A DNA stretch of 16,096 nucleotides. Origin: Actinomycetes bacterium. GTDB taxonomy: Bacteria > Actinomycetota > Acidimicrobiia > Acidimicrobiales > Microtrichaceae. Made by a program: the position numbers and the translations under genes. The stretch lies in the NCBI GenBank assembly GCA_023450775.1, contig JAEXGP010000412.1, positions 1 to 16,096 of the forward strand, in the 5' to 3' direction. Below, one piece after another: positions 1 to 7,310 of the stretch. The stretch's first letter is position 1, and each line of letters begins with the position of its first letter. The notes below the pieces were generated by a model that searched no databases, was not told where the DNA came from, and was given only the letters and a program-made list of their open reading frames with translations.

Positions 1-598
1 GCCGTGTGCGGCCGACGGCCCAGGGGTGGTCGTCGTCCAGTTGCGCGGCGGCGCGCCGGCAGGCGGCCGCCACGGGTGCCGCCCTGCCCGAGACCAGCAG
101 CACGGCGTCGGTGTGGATGCGGTCGACGGCGTCGGCCATGGCCTCGGCGGCCGACGCGCCGGTGGCGACCGGGACGTCCAGGTCCGCCAGGGCGTCGGTC
201 CCCCGGGGTGCGACGACGACGCACGGCCCGGACTCCTGTGCGAGCACCACCGAGTGGCGTTGCAGCTCTGCAGGCTCGTCGCCCAGCACGACGACCGTGG
301 TGAACGTCCCGTCGGCCCTGTCGCCGAGGTCGGCTCGGTCGGCGCGCTCGGGTCCGGCCCCGGCCGATCCTCGGCCGTGACGGCTGCGCGACGAGATCAG
401 GTCGGCGAGCACGCCGGCCGTCCCGGTGAGCAGCGCGAGGGCGATCAGGACCGTGGCGGGCCAGCGGCCGTCACGGGTGAGGAAGGCGAGCCAGACCAGC
501 AGGACGACGGTGCCGAGCACCGACACGAGCTGGGCCGCCGACGCGACCCGGTTCGTGCCGGTGCCGGCGACACCGTCGGCACCGTCATGGTCGGACAC
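1..598 (-). CDS. Membrane protein with two N-terminal TM helices, possible glycosyltransferase-like domain (3' end missing)
   Basis: An open frame runs from a GTG at 598 leftward off the window, giving about 199 visible residues. The GTG lies 7 bp after the stop of the surface-protein gene, with AGGGA about 12 nt upstream, so the two are probably co-transcribed. Two hydrophobic segments near residues 20-40 and 47-66 predict two membrane helices. After a charged linker of about 30 residues comes an alternating beta/alpha region (TTVVVLGDEP, then CVVVAPRG, then DAVLLVSG). This resembles the start of a GT-A/Rossmann-like domain such as family 2 glycosyltransferases. That resemblance is weak and no catalytic DxD is visible, so the function is unassigned. 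The good frame, the operon position and the membrane topology support a real gene. Confidence 0.75.
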   Translation of the reverse strand, partial: MSDHDGADGVAGTGTNRVASAAQLVSVLGTVVLLVWLAFLTRDGRWPATVLIALALLTGTAGVLADLISSRSRHGRGSAGAGPERADRADLGDRADGTFTTVVVLGDEPAELQRHSVVLAQESGPCVVVAPRGTDALADLDVPVATGASAAEAMADAVDRIHTDAVLLVSGRAAPVAAACRRAAAQLDDDHPWAVGRTR

Positions 599-605
599 CG
601 GCGTC

Positions 606-2552
606 TCAGTCCCTGGCGTGGGACCGCTGGCGGGTGACGAGGACCATCGTGAGGCCGCCGAGGAGCAGCAGCGCACCGATGATGATCAGCGGCAGGGAGC
701 TGCCGCCGGTGAAGGCCAGCGCGCCGTCGGACCGGGAGGCGGACGCGCCCGCCACCCGGCTGTCGTCGTCGGGTGTGATGGAGGTGGCGACGACGGTCGT
801 CCCGGCCACGTCGGCCTCGGTCGTGGTGGTCGACTCCTCCGGCACCGTCGTCGTCGGCTCGACCGTGGTGGTCGTCACCTCGGTCGTCGTGGGCGCCTCG
901 GTGGTGGTCGTGGGCGCCTCCGTCGTCGTCGGCGCCTCGGTGGTCGTGGTCGTCGACTCCGTGGTCGTCGTGGGGGCCTCCGTCGTGGTGGTCGTCGACT
1001 CGGTGGTGCTGGTCGTCGGGCCCTCGGTGGTGGTGGTCGACTCGCTGGTGGTCGTCGTCGGCTCGGTCGTGGTGGTGGGGTACGTGGTGGAGGTCGGCGG
1101 TTCCGTCGAGGTCGTCGTCGGGTACGTCGTCGACGTCGTCGTGGACGTCGTCGTCGTCGTGGTCTGCGGCGTGCAGCTGCACGGCGTCACGTTGGTGCCG
1201 AACGGCTTGTCGTGGAGCTCCGCACCACCGCTGTGGACGAACGCCGAGGCGTAGACGGCGCCCACCAGGTTGCCGCCACCGGTCTGCTCGAACGTGCCCC
1301 AGGGCAGCAGGACCGTGCCGGCCAGCTCGTTCGACCCGGTGATCTTGACGCTGTTGGCCAGGCCGAAGTTCCACAGCGTGTAGCGCGCGTGGTTGTTGGA
1401 GTCGCCGGTGAGCTTCGGCGGGTTCCAGTTGGCGGGCACGCCCGCCACGTTGATGATGAGCGGGCGGTCCTTGGACGGTGCGGCGCCGTCCCGGAACGTG
1501 ATGCTCGAGAGCTTCGACAGGTCCGCAGCGGTGAGCTTGAGCACCATCTGGCCGGAGCCCGACGGGTAGATGTAGGCGTCGCCGCCGGTCCACGGTGCCG
1601 TCGGTCCGTTGGCGCCGGCGAGCTTCACCGTCGGCTCGCAGTACGCCAGGCCGGCGGACAGCTCGCCCCAGCCCTTGAAGGCCGCCTCGAAGTCGAACGT
1701 GCTGGCGCGGGTGGCGCTCTGGAGCGACTGCGAGCTGTTCTGGCCGAAGATGCGCGGGGTGGAGTCGACCGACGCCTTGTGGGCGTTGATGACGATCTGG
1801 TTGGGGTTCTGGCGCTTGGCCTCGACGCCCGCGGCGTTGCCGACCGAGACCCAGCCCTTGTCCACCGTGAGCTGGCCCTTGGACGACTTGATCTGGGCCT
1901 TGCCCCGGACGAGCAGCGAGGTGGGCTGCTGGTCGGAGGGGTTGATCTTGTAGGTGCCGGCCGAGTGGATCGCCACCTGGTACTGGTCGAAGGTCAGGTT
2001 GCCGCCGACGGCCACGGGGCCCTCGGCCTCGTTGGCGTTGAGAGATGCGTCGCCCTTGGTGACGGCGTTGAACCCGTTGGCGGCCGTGGCGGGATTGACC
2101 GCCGCGGCGATGCAGAACTGCACGGTGCTGATGTCGGGGGTCTTGCCGCCCACGGGCGCGATGCCGTCCACGCCGAACGAGCCGGTCAGGGCGCTGGGCG
2201 TGATCCAGGAGTCCTTGGAGCCCGGTCCGGCCTTCACGACGACCGCGGCGATGGGCTGGCTGGACGAGAAGTCGCCGCCCTTGGCGGAGGTCTTGGACAG
2301 CGAGACGACCTTGGAGTTGCCGTTCGGCTCGACGTACTTGTACTTGCCCTTGTCCTTGCCCTGCGTCTGGTAGCTGTACTTGGCCACCAGCTTGGTGCCG
2401 GCGGGGCACACCGGCTCGGGCGCCGCGCCGGTGCTGGCGAAGATGCCGAGGCCGAGCAGCAGCGCGCCGACGATCGCCATGGCGACGCCGCCCCGGGTGG
2501 GCGTGATCCGCGGACCGCTCGACGTGGAGCTGGGCTGGTCGGTGCTGGACAT
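606..2552 (-). CDS. Choice-of-anchor A family surface protein with Thr-rich stalk and LAFTG sorting signal
   Basis: 648-residue exported protein. An N-terminal hydrophobic segment (about residues 21-43) acts as signal peptide or anchor. The ectodomain (about 45-460) carries landmarks of choice-of-anchor A domains: EGPVAVGGNLTF near the middle and a C-terminal LWNFGLANSV...LAGTVLLPWGTF...GGGNLVGAVYA block. Residues about 465-580 are an almost pure Thr/Ser/Glu/Pro stalk of TTTTEAP/TTTTES-like units. The C-terminus is a sortase signal: LAFTG at 612-616, a hydrophobic stretch, then a basic tail ending RQRSHARD. LAxTG is the pentapeptide class recognised by actinobacterial class E sortases, so covalent attachment to the wall is inferred. 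The ATG has GGAGAGG about 8 nt upstream. No sortase is in the window. It is probably transcribed with the downstream membrane-protein gene. Confidence 0.9.
   Translation of the reverse strand: MSSTDQPSSTSSGPRITPTRGGVAMAIVGALLLGLGIFASTGAAPEPVCPAGTKLVAKYSYQTQGKDKGKYKYVEPNGNSKVVSLSKTSAKGGDFSSSQPIAAVVVKAGPGSKDSWITPSALTGSFGVDGIAPVGGKTPDISTVQFCIAAAVNPATAANGFNAVTKGDASLNANEAEGPVAVGGNLTFDQYQVAIHSAGTYKINPSDQQPTSLLVRGKAQIKSSKGQLTVDKGWVSVGNAAGVEAKRQNPNQIVINAHKASVDSTPRIFGQNSSQSLQSATRASTFDFEAAFKGWGELSAGLAYCEPTVKLAGANGPTAPWTGGDAYIYPSGSGQMVLKLTAADLSKLSSITFRDGAAPSKDRPLIINVAGVPANWNPPKLTGDSNNHARYTLWNFGLANSVKITGSNELAGTVLLPWGTFEQTGGGNLVGAVYASAFVHSGGAELHDKPFGTNVTPCSCTPQTTTTTTSTTTSTTYPTTTSTEPPTSTTYPTTTTEPTTTTSESTTTTEGPTTSTTESTTTTTEAPTTTTESTTTTTEAPTTTEAPTTTTEAPTTTEVTTTTVEPTTTVPEESTTTTEADVAGTTVVATSITPDDDSRVAGASASRSDGALAFTGGSSLPLIIIGALLLLGGLTMVLVTRQRSHARD
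780..1165 (-). repeat. Low-complexity Thr-stalk coding repeat
   Basis: About 385 bp of short, imperfect repeats built from GTCGTCGTC/GGTGGT-type triplets on the plus strand, which read as Thr-rich codons on the minus strand. It encodes the wall-spanning stalk of the surface protein. Such tracts change length easily by slippage and recombination, so stalk length may vary between strains. Confidence 0.85.
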
Positions 2553-2608
2553 GGCGGGGCCTCTCCGTCGGGGGCGGGCGCGCTCGGGCGCGCACCTCTG
2601 CCCTCTCT

Positions 2609-2635
2609 GGGTCGGTCGCCGGGCCCCGGAGTTGA
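2609..2635 (-). promoter_or_regulatory. Candidate sigma-28 (FliA/WhiG-like) promoter for the surface-protein operon
   Basis: On the minus strand CTCAAC is followed by ACCGACCC. From TCAA (2635-2632) to ACCGACCC (2616-2609) is exactly 15 nt. The known FliA/WhiG consensus is TAAA or TCAA, N15, GCCGATAA, so spacing and the CCGA core fit while the last bases do not. The element lies about 57 nt before the ATG at 2552. It is a pattern match only. Confidence 0.4.
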
Positions 2636-2721
2636 GGACTTGCCGGACGGCCTTCGGAGCCGAAGCGGAGGGTTGCGGGACGTCCCCGGAAGGGGTCGTC
2701 CGGGAGTACCGGGTCGCCCGA

Positions 2722-2767
2722 TGGCACGAACCGGGGATGCGTGCCCGCGCGATCGCTCCGTACGGTC
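2722..2767 (+). promoter_or_regulatory. Shared promoter module, copy 1 (upstream of the DcrB-like gene)
   Basis: TGGCACGAACCGGGGATGCG at 2722-2741 is followed by TACGGTC at 2761-2767, 39 nt from start to start. TACGGT fits a TANNNT -10 box. The upstream element would then sit at about -51 to -36, typical of an activator site overlapping a weak -35. The same arrangement occurs at three other promoters in this window. It also argues against the GTG at 2741 as the start of the downstream gene. Confidence 0.7.
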
Positions 2768-2797
2768 CGTGCGGCCGTCGAGCGGGATCGGAGCGAG

Positions 2798-3292
2798 ATG
2801 TCGGAGCAGCGGTACCAGGGCACGATCCGTGCCGACGTCCCCGCGGGGTGGTTCGTGAAGGAGTCGATCACGCTGCTCGCGCCGTCCGGGCAGGCCAACG
2901 TCATCGTGTCCAGCGAGCCCCTCGATCCGACGTTGACCACCGAGCAGTACGCGGCCGTGCAGGGGGAACTGCTGCGGCGGGAGTTCCCCGGCTACGTGGA
3001 GCACCGCTTCGACCGGACCCGGGTGTTCGGGATGGACGGCTTCCTGCGGCAGTTCGAGTGGACGCCTCCCGATGGGGTGCGCGTGGCGCAGGTGCAGGCG
3101 TACGCCACGCGCGGCGGACGCGGCTTCACCGCGACGGGGACCGCTCCGGCGACCGTGGCCGCCGAGCACAGCCGCACGTTCCTCGACCTCCTGCGCTCCA
3201 TCGAGATCGTCGGTCCGGGCGGCGGGCCCGAACCGGGCACCCCACCCGCGCAGAAGCGGGGGTCGGCGACCACGGTCACCTGGACCGGCTGA
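2798..3292 (+). CDS. DcrB/DUF1795-like protein
   Basis: 164-residue protein starting at the ATG at 2798, which has GGAGCGAG just upstream. A GTG 57 nt further upstream in frame is possible but would fall inside the promoter module. The fold pattern resembles the DcrB/DUF1795 family: an opening strand and turn (DVPAGWFVKESITLLAP), a central strand pair (ANVIVSSEPL), a helix containing TTEQYAAVQGELL, then DGFLRQFEWTPPDGVRVAQVQAY and a terminal helix (FLDLLRSIEIV). There is no signal peptide, unlike enteric DcrB lipoproteins, so it is probably cytoplasmic. DUF1795 proteins elsewhere include chaperones for transmembrane segments of secreted effectors. A chaperone or membrane-associated role here is inference only. 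Its promoter matches that of the peptidase/dynamin operon, which links it to that system. Confidence 0.8.
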   Translation: MSEQRYQGTIRADVPAGWFVKESITLLAPSGQANVIVSSEPLDPTLTTEQYAAVQGELLRREFPGYVEHRFDRTRVFGMDGFLRQFEWTPPDGVRVAQVQAYATRGGRGFTATGTAPATVAAEHSRTFLDLLRSIEIVGPGGGPEPGTPPAQKRGSATTVTWTG

Positions 3293-3308
3293 GCCCGTCC
3301 CGTCGGGC
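3293..3308. terminator. Weak hairpin between convergent genes
   Basis: GCCCG (3293-3297) pairs with CGGGC (3304-3308) around a 6-nt loop, directly after the DcrB-like stop and inside the 42-bp gap between two convergent genes. There is no T tract and the stem is only 5 bp, so this is a marginal call. Confidence 0.25.
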
Positions 3309-3334
3309 CGCGCCGGCGACACAGGTGGAACCGA

Positions 3335-3823
3335 TCACGGAGCTGGAGCGGTCGACGCCGGGGTGCCCTGCGCGGCGGCCAGCAGACGGTGCACGATGGC
3401 CTGCACGTCCTCCTGGCGATGCCGTTCCGTCGCGAACACCGGTGCCTCGATCGCCTCACCGTCGCTCGTCGCGGTGATGTACATGCGGTACGAGGACGCC
3501 ATCTGGACCGAGGTCGGTCGGCTCACGTAGCTGATCGGCTGCAGGTGCACTGCGGTCACGTCCTGCACCCGGAACGAACGCCGGCGGAAGGGCCCCGACA
3601 CCACGAGCGTGCCCGGTGTGGCGGACGCCTTCGTCATGAGCACGGCGTAGGCGGCGCCGGCGACCACCAGCACTGCGATGACGACACCCAGGACGGGGGC
3701 CACACCGAAGGCGATCGCCGGGGCCAGCACGGCCATGAACAGGACGAGCTTGCCGTCGCTCGAGTTGAAGACCCGACGGAGGTAGAGGCCCACCGTGGGT
3801 CGGACCACGACGTGCTGCGACAT
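3335..3823 (-). CDS. Small membrane protein with two TM helices and a bacterial PH-like domain
   Basis: 162 residues from the ATG at 3823, which has AGGGAG 7 nt upstream. Residues about 25-64 form a hydrophobic hairpin (LVLFMAVLAPAIAFGVAP, then VLGVVIAVLVVAGAAYAVL), predicting two closely spaced TM helices. A C-terminal region follows that begins GTLVVSGPFRRRSFRVQDVTAVHL and has strand-rich spacing. It ends in a helix (RQEDVQAIVHRLLAAA) and an Ala/Pro tail. This layout is common in bacterial PH-domain membrane proteins. The domain call rests on pattern only. The gene converges on the DcrB-like gene and is divergent from the peptidase/dynamin operon. It has its own copy of the shared promoter module, so I infer it belongs to the same regulon. 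Confidence 0.75.
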   Translation of the reverse strand: MSQHVVVRPTVGLYLRRVFNSSDGKLVLFMAVLAPAIAFGVAPVLGVVIAVLVVAGAAYAVLMTKASATPGTLVVSGPFRRRSFRVQDVTAVHLQPISYVSRPTSVQMASSYRMYITATSDGEAIEAPVFATERHRQEDVQAIVHRLLAAAQGTPASTAPAP

Positions 3824-3853
3824 CGTCCGCTCCCTTCGTCGTGACGACCGGAC

Positions 3854-3900
3854 GACCGTACGCACCTCGGCGCATCTGTCCGCATCCCCGATCCGTGCCA
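3854..3900 (-). promoter_or_regulatory. Shared promoter module, copy 2 (upstream of the PH-like membrane protein)
   Basis: Read on the minus strand, TGGCACGGATCGGGGATGCG (3900-3881) is followed by TACGGTC (3860-3854), 40 nt from start to start, one more than in the other copies. The first 20 bases differ from copy 1 at only three positions. The -10-like box ends about 30 nt before the ATG at 3823. This copy lies back to back with copy 3. Confidence 0.68.
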
Positions 3901-3906
3901 ACTCCG

Positions 3907-3916
3907 CAGCCGGCTG
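3907..3916. repeat. Palindrome between two back-to-back promoters
   Basis: CAGCCGGCTG is a perfect 10-bp palindrome. It lies near the middle of the 28-bp gap (3901-3928) separating the two outward-facing shared promoter elements. It may be a dimeric regulator site or chance in GC-rich DNA. Confidence 0.3.
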
Positions 3917-3928
3917 TCGGAGCGGACA

Positions 3929-3974
3929 TGGCACGATCCGAGGATTCCCCGGGTTCGAGACCCCTCTTACGGTC
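3929..3974 (+). promoter_or_regulatory. Shared promoter module, copy 3 (upstream of the peptidase/dynamin operon)
   Basis: TGGCACGATCCGAGGATTCC (3929-3948) is followed by TACGGTC (3968-3974), 39 nt start to start. The upstream element ends 65 bp before the ATG at 4010. This is the only good promoter candidate ahead of the five-gene operon. Confidence 0.7.
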
Positions 3975-4009
3975 GACGTAGCACTCGTCCGACCGGAAGG
4001 GGATCAGAC

Positions 4010-5266
4010 ATGTCGTTCGAGGATCAGATCGCAGACCTGGACGCCGTTGGAGTCGTCGACTCGGACGGGGACGGGGTGGCCGACTCGGTCATCGCCGACC
4101 TGGACGGGGACGGCGTGGCGGACGCCGCGGTGCAGATCGATGCCACCACCGGCGGGTACTCCATGCAGGAGGTGGCGTCGGACGGCTCGTCGGTGACGTT
4201 GTTCCACGACGCCGACGGCACGGTCGTCGAGGCAGCGTTCGTCGACGCCTCGGGCGCCGTCGTGGAGATGCAGGGCGACGGCCTCACCGACTTCCTGGAG
4301 ACGTTCGGCGCGGATCGGCAGGACGCCGTACCGGGGGACGGCGACGCGACCGACGGGTTCGACGAGGACGTCGTGTCACAGGTGCCGATCCAGACCGATC
4401 CCGACCTGTACACCACCACCGACGAGGTGACGGAGAGCGACGCCTACCGCGAGTGGGAGTCCGAGGTCGCCGGGACCGACGGCATCGTGGGTGATGTGTC
4501 CGATGCGGACTTCTGGTTCGAGCAGTCGACCGACTTCACGTGCGCACCGTCGGCGGCCACCCAGATCATCGAGGACTTCACCGGGGTGGACCTCCCCGAC
4601 GAGTTCGACGTCGCCTCCTACGCGGCCGAACGGGGCCTGCTGGACGAGGAGGGCATGACGATCGACGGTCTGACCGAGGTGCTGACCGACCTCGGCGTGC
4701 CGTCGCAGACGCTGCACGACCAGACCTGGGAGGACCTCGCCGGCTACCTGGACGAGGGACGATCCGTGGTGATGGCAGTCGATGCCGGCGATTACTGGCC
4801 GGGGTTCACCGACGAGAGCGACGGAGTCGACCACGCCGTGCGGATCGTGGCGATCGACACCGAGCGGTGCATCGCGATCCTCTCCGACTCGGGTCACCCG
4901 GACGGCTACCAGCTCGAGGTTCCGCTCGACGCGCTGGACGAGGCGTGGAGCTCCCCGTCGGTCGACGAGTCCGGCCAGCTCGTCTCGGACCGAACCCTCG
5001 TGGTGTCCGACCAACCGGATCCGACGATGGGCGATGCCGCCGATCCGTACGGCACCCCGGTCGACGAGGTGGTCCCCGACGTCGCGCAGGTGGCCACCGA
5101 GCCGTCGGTGTTCGATGAGGATCCGTTCGCCGTGTCGGCCTCGGCCGATGCCGACGACGAGGGCAGCCCGTTCGGCGACACCTTCTCGAACCCGCTCGGC
5201 TGGGTGATGGTGCCGGTCGTCCTGGCGGCATCCAGGATCTTCTCGGCGGTCGCGGCGAAGCGGTGA
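4010..5266 (+). CDS. C39-like cysteine peptidase with N-terminal Asp-rich calcium-type repeats
   Basis: 418 residues; the ATG is preceded by GGAAGGGG. There is no signal peptide. Residues about 16-44 contain two 13-residue DxDGDGVAD units like those of the repeat protein at 9955-10806. A papain-like C39-type domain spans about 165-320. Cys178 lies in STDFTCAPSAA, His275 in VDHAVRIVAID, and Asp293 in LSDSGHPDG takes the usual Asp/Asn place. The oxyanion Gln is probably in the FWFEQ motif. The C-terminal part is acidic and ends in a hydrophobic segment (about 394-413, PLGWVMVPVVLAASRIF) with a basic tip, perhaps a membrane tether. Known C39 peptidases cut double-glycine leaders in ABC exporters; no exporter is present here, so the substrate is unknown. 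It is first in an operon and overlaps the dynamin gene by 4 nt (GTGA). Confidence 0.85.
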   Translation: MSFEDQIADLDAVGVVDSDGDGVADSVIADLDGDGVADAAVQIDATTGGYSMQEVASDGSSVTLFHDADGTVVEAAFVDASGAVVEMQGDGLTDFLETFGADRQDAVPGDGDATDGFDEDVVSQVPIQTDPDLYTTTDEVTESDAYREWESEVAGTDGIVGDVSDADFWFEQSTDFTCAPSAATQIIEDFTGVDLPDEFDVASYAAERGLLDEEGMTIDGLTEVLTDLGVPSQTLHDQTWEDLAGYLDEGRSVVMAVDAGDYWPGFTDESDGVDHAVRIVAIDTERCIAILSDSGHPDGYQLEVPLDALDEAWSSPSVDESGQLVSDRTLVVSDQPDPTMGDAADPYGTPVDEVVPDVAQVATEPSVFDEDPFAVSASADADDEGSPFGDTFSNPLGWVMVPVVLAASRIFSAVAAKR

Positions 5267-6651
5267 CCGCCTCGACATCCTCCGTGGTGGCCGAGGGACT
5301 GGCGGTGGTCCGCTCGTCCCTCGGTCCCGTGGCCGCCGCGCGCCTCGGTGAGGTGTGCTCGCGCGCGGACGACCCACCGTCGGTCGCCGTCGCCGGGCGG
5401 GTGTCCGCCGGCAAGTCGACGCTGGTCAACGCGGTCGTCGGTCGCCGCGTGGCACCGACCGACGCCGGGGAGTGCACCCAGGTCGTGGCCCGCTTCAGGT
5501 TCGGGAGCGTCGAGCACGTCGTGGTCCACGGTCGGGACGGCGAGACCGCCGTGCGCCGCCTGGGCGACGACGATCGCATCCCGTCGTCGCTCGGCCGGCC
5601 CGCCGCCGAGATCGACCACATCGAGGTGTTCCTCGCCAACCGCCGCCTGCGCTCGGTCGAGATCGTCGACACGCCCGGTGTGTCCTCCGCGTCCGGGGCG
5701 GGCCACCGCACCGAGCGGTACTTCGGCATCGACGCCGCCAGCACCGCCGCGGTGGGTCGCGCCGATGCCGTGCTGTACCTCCTGACCCACACGGGCCGGA
5801 CCGACGAGGCGACCGACCTGACGTCGTTCGGCGCCGCGGCCGGTGGCCGGACCGACGCGGCGGTCGGCGTCCTCGGCAAGGCGGACCTCGTCGCCGGGGG
5901 CGACCCTGCCGCCGCAGAGGAGCTGGCCGCCCGGCTGGAGGACCGGCTGCGCGGGGCGGTCCGCACCGTCCTGCCGTTGTGGACGCTCGTGGCGGAGGCC
6001 GTGTCCTGCGGGCGCCTCTCCGAGGCCGACGCCCGCGCGGTCGCTTCCATCGCCGACCTCGACGGCGCCACCCGGGAGCTCCTGCTCGCCGATGCATCCC
6101 TGTTCGTCGAGCTCGACGCGCCGGTCGACCGGGCCAGCCGGGCACGCCTGCAGGACGTGCTCGGTCACGTCGGTGCCGCCCGGGCGGTCGAGCTCGCGGC
6201 CGACGGCATCCGTGGCGCGGCCCCGCTCGTGGACGCCCTCGACGGGCTGTCGGGCCGGTCACGCCTCGACGAGGCGATGGACGAGCTGGAGGAGCGGGCC
6301 GAGGTGCTGCGCGCCGCCCGGATGCTCGAGGCCGCCGATGTCATCGCCTACGGAGAGCCCGACGCGGACGGCCTCCGGGACGTGGTCGAGCAGCTCCGCT
6401 CCCGGCCCGAGCTCCACGTGCTGGACGAGACCACGGCGCTGGACGACCTCAGATCCGGTCGCGCCCGGCTCCGACCCGACGTGGTCGACCGGGCGGTCGC
6501 GACGCTGGTCGAACCCGAGTCGGTGTCGAACGTCGACGCCGCCATCGACCACTGGCGGGAGGTCGAGGTGCTGTGCGGCGACCCGGTCGGCGAACGCGTG
6601 GCGCGGACCATCGGAAGGACGCTGATGCTCCGCCGCCGGGGGTTCCGGTGA
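5263..6651 (+). CDS. Dynamin-like GTPase, IniC-type
   Basis: 462 residues, close in size to mycobacterial IniC. The GTG start overlaps the upstream stop as GTGA, implying translational coupling. GTPase motifs are G1 GRVSAGKST (45-53), G2 Thr72 in ECTQ, G3 DTPG (136-139) and G4 GKAD (205-208). The P-loop and the Thr in a GECTQ context are typical of the bacterial dynamin and IniA/IniC family. After the G domain come helix-rich, charged regions. No clear TM segment is seen and it ends in a basic tail (LMLRRRGFR). It probably pairs with the second GTPase of the operon, as two-gene bacterial dynamins often do. Membrane binding or remodelling is inferred from the family. Confidence 0.9.
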   Translation: MTASTSSVVAEGLAVVRSSLGPVAAARLGEVCSRADDPPSVAVAGRVSAGKSTLVNAVVGRRVAPTDAGECTQVVARFRFGSVEHVVVHGRDGETAVRRLGDDDRIPSSLGRPAAEIDHIEVFLANRRLRSVEIVDTPGVSSASGAGHRTERYFGIDAASTAAVGRADAVLYLLTHTGRTDEATDLTSFGAAAGGRTDAAVGVLGKADLVAGGDPAAAEELAARLEDRLRGAVRTVLPLWTLVAEAVSCGRLSEADARAVASIADLDGATRELLLADASLFVELDAPVDRASRARLQDVLGHVGAARAVELAADGIRGAAPLVDALDGLSGRSRLDEAMDELEERAEVLRAARMLEAADVIAYGEPDADGLRDVVEQLRSRPELHVLDETTALDDLRSGRARLRPDVVDRAVATLVEPESVSNVDAAIDHWREVEVLCGDPVGERVARTIGRTLMLRRRGFR

Positions 6652-7310
6652 TCGCCATGTTCGCTCCCTCGTTCGAACCCACCCCACCGGCCCCCGCGAC
6701 GACCCGGCCGGAGCCGTCCGCGGCGGTCGGTCCGGCGGTGACCGGCGGGTCCGACGGCGTGTCGCTCCCCGTCGTCGGGCTCGGCCTGCTGGTCGCACTC
6801 GCGATCGGCGTCGCCGTCGGGTACGTCGTCCGCCTGCTCGCCGCTCCGAACACCTCGGCTCCGAACACCTCTGCTCGGAACGTCGCTGGTCCGAACGCCG
6901 CGGCTCCAGACGTCGCCCGGCCGGTCGCGAACCGGTCGACCGGGGACCCGGCAGGCGGTCGGGCCGCAGACGCCGCCGTGCTCGAGGCACGTCGCCGGGC
7001 GACCCTGCTCGCCGACACGCTCGTGGAGGTGCGCGACCGGGTCGCCAACCGCGCGATCTCCGACCGGATCGGCTCCGCCCTCGACGCGGCCGGTTGGACG
7101 ACGATCGATCCGACGGGTGAGCCGTTCGATCCCCACGTGCACCGCGCGGTCGATCGGGAGATCACCGACGATGCAGAGCTCGACCGGACGGTCGCCGCCA
7201 CCGAACGGGTGGGCTACACCGACGATCTCGGTGCCGTCGTGCGCCTGCCCGAGGTCGTGGTGTTCCACCACGAGGCGGCCGGCCCCGACGACGCGAGGAG
7301 CGTCCGTTGA
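6648..7310 (+). CDS. Membrane-anchored GrpE-like protein
   Basis: 220 residues from the GTG at 6648, which overlaps the upstream stop (GTGA); an ATG at 6657 is an alternative start. A Pro/Thr-rich N-terminus is followed by one TM helix (about 40-62), a linker of five pentapeptides (66-90), and a helical stretch (about 107-148). The C-terminal part resembles the GrpE beta domain: GEPFDPHVHRAV at 157-168 matches the GrpE signature GxPFDPxxHEAV, and VGYTDDLGAVVRLPEVVV matches the closing GY...lRPA.V element. GrpE is the nucleotide exchange factor of Hsp70. Here the usual long coiled coil is shortened and replaced by a membrane anchor. The partner is probably the membrane Hsp70 at 13881. The topology is odd and interesting: if the C-terminus is outside, it could not meet an ATPase in the cytoplasm. 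Confidence 0.8.
   Translation: MIAMFAPSFEPTPPAPATTRPEPSAAVGPAVTGGSDGVSLPVVGLGLLVALAIGVAVGYVVRLLAAPNTSAPNTSARNVAGPNAAAPDVARPVANRSTGDPAGGRAADAAVLEARRRATLLADTLVEVRDRVANRAISDRIGSALDAAGWTTIDPTGEPFDPHVHRAVDREITDDAELDRTVAATERVGYTDDLGAVVRLPEVVVFHHEAAGPDDARSVR
6843..6917 (+). repeat. Five 15-bp tandem repeats in the GrpE-like gene
   Basis: Five in-frame 15-bp units encode APNTS, APNTS, ARNVA, GPNAA, APDVA. The first two differ by a single base, suggesting recent duplication. They form the flexible linker just after the membrane helix. Confidence 0.8.

Noticed and set aside
810..1160. CRISPR or satellite array
   Set aside because: The repeats are triplet-based without spacers and are in frame as a Thr-rich stalk.
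445..2940. Very long open frames on other frames over the surface-protein gene
   Set aside because: They encode Arg/His/Asp-rich low-complexity sequence typical of high-GC shadow frames; the 606-2552 frame has signal peptide, domain and sorting signal.
5355..6647. In-frame upstream extension of the GrpE-like gene
   Set aside because: The extension is an Arg-rich shadow of the dynamin gene; the GTG at 6648 overlaps the dynamin stop as in the other operon junctions.
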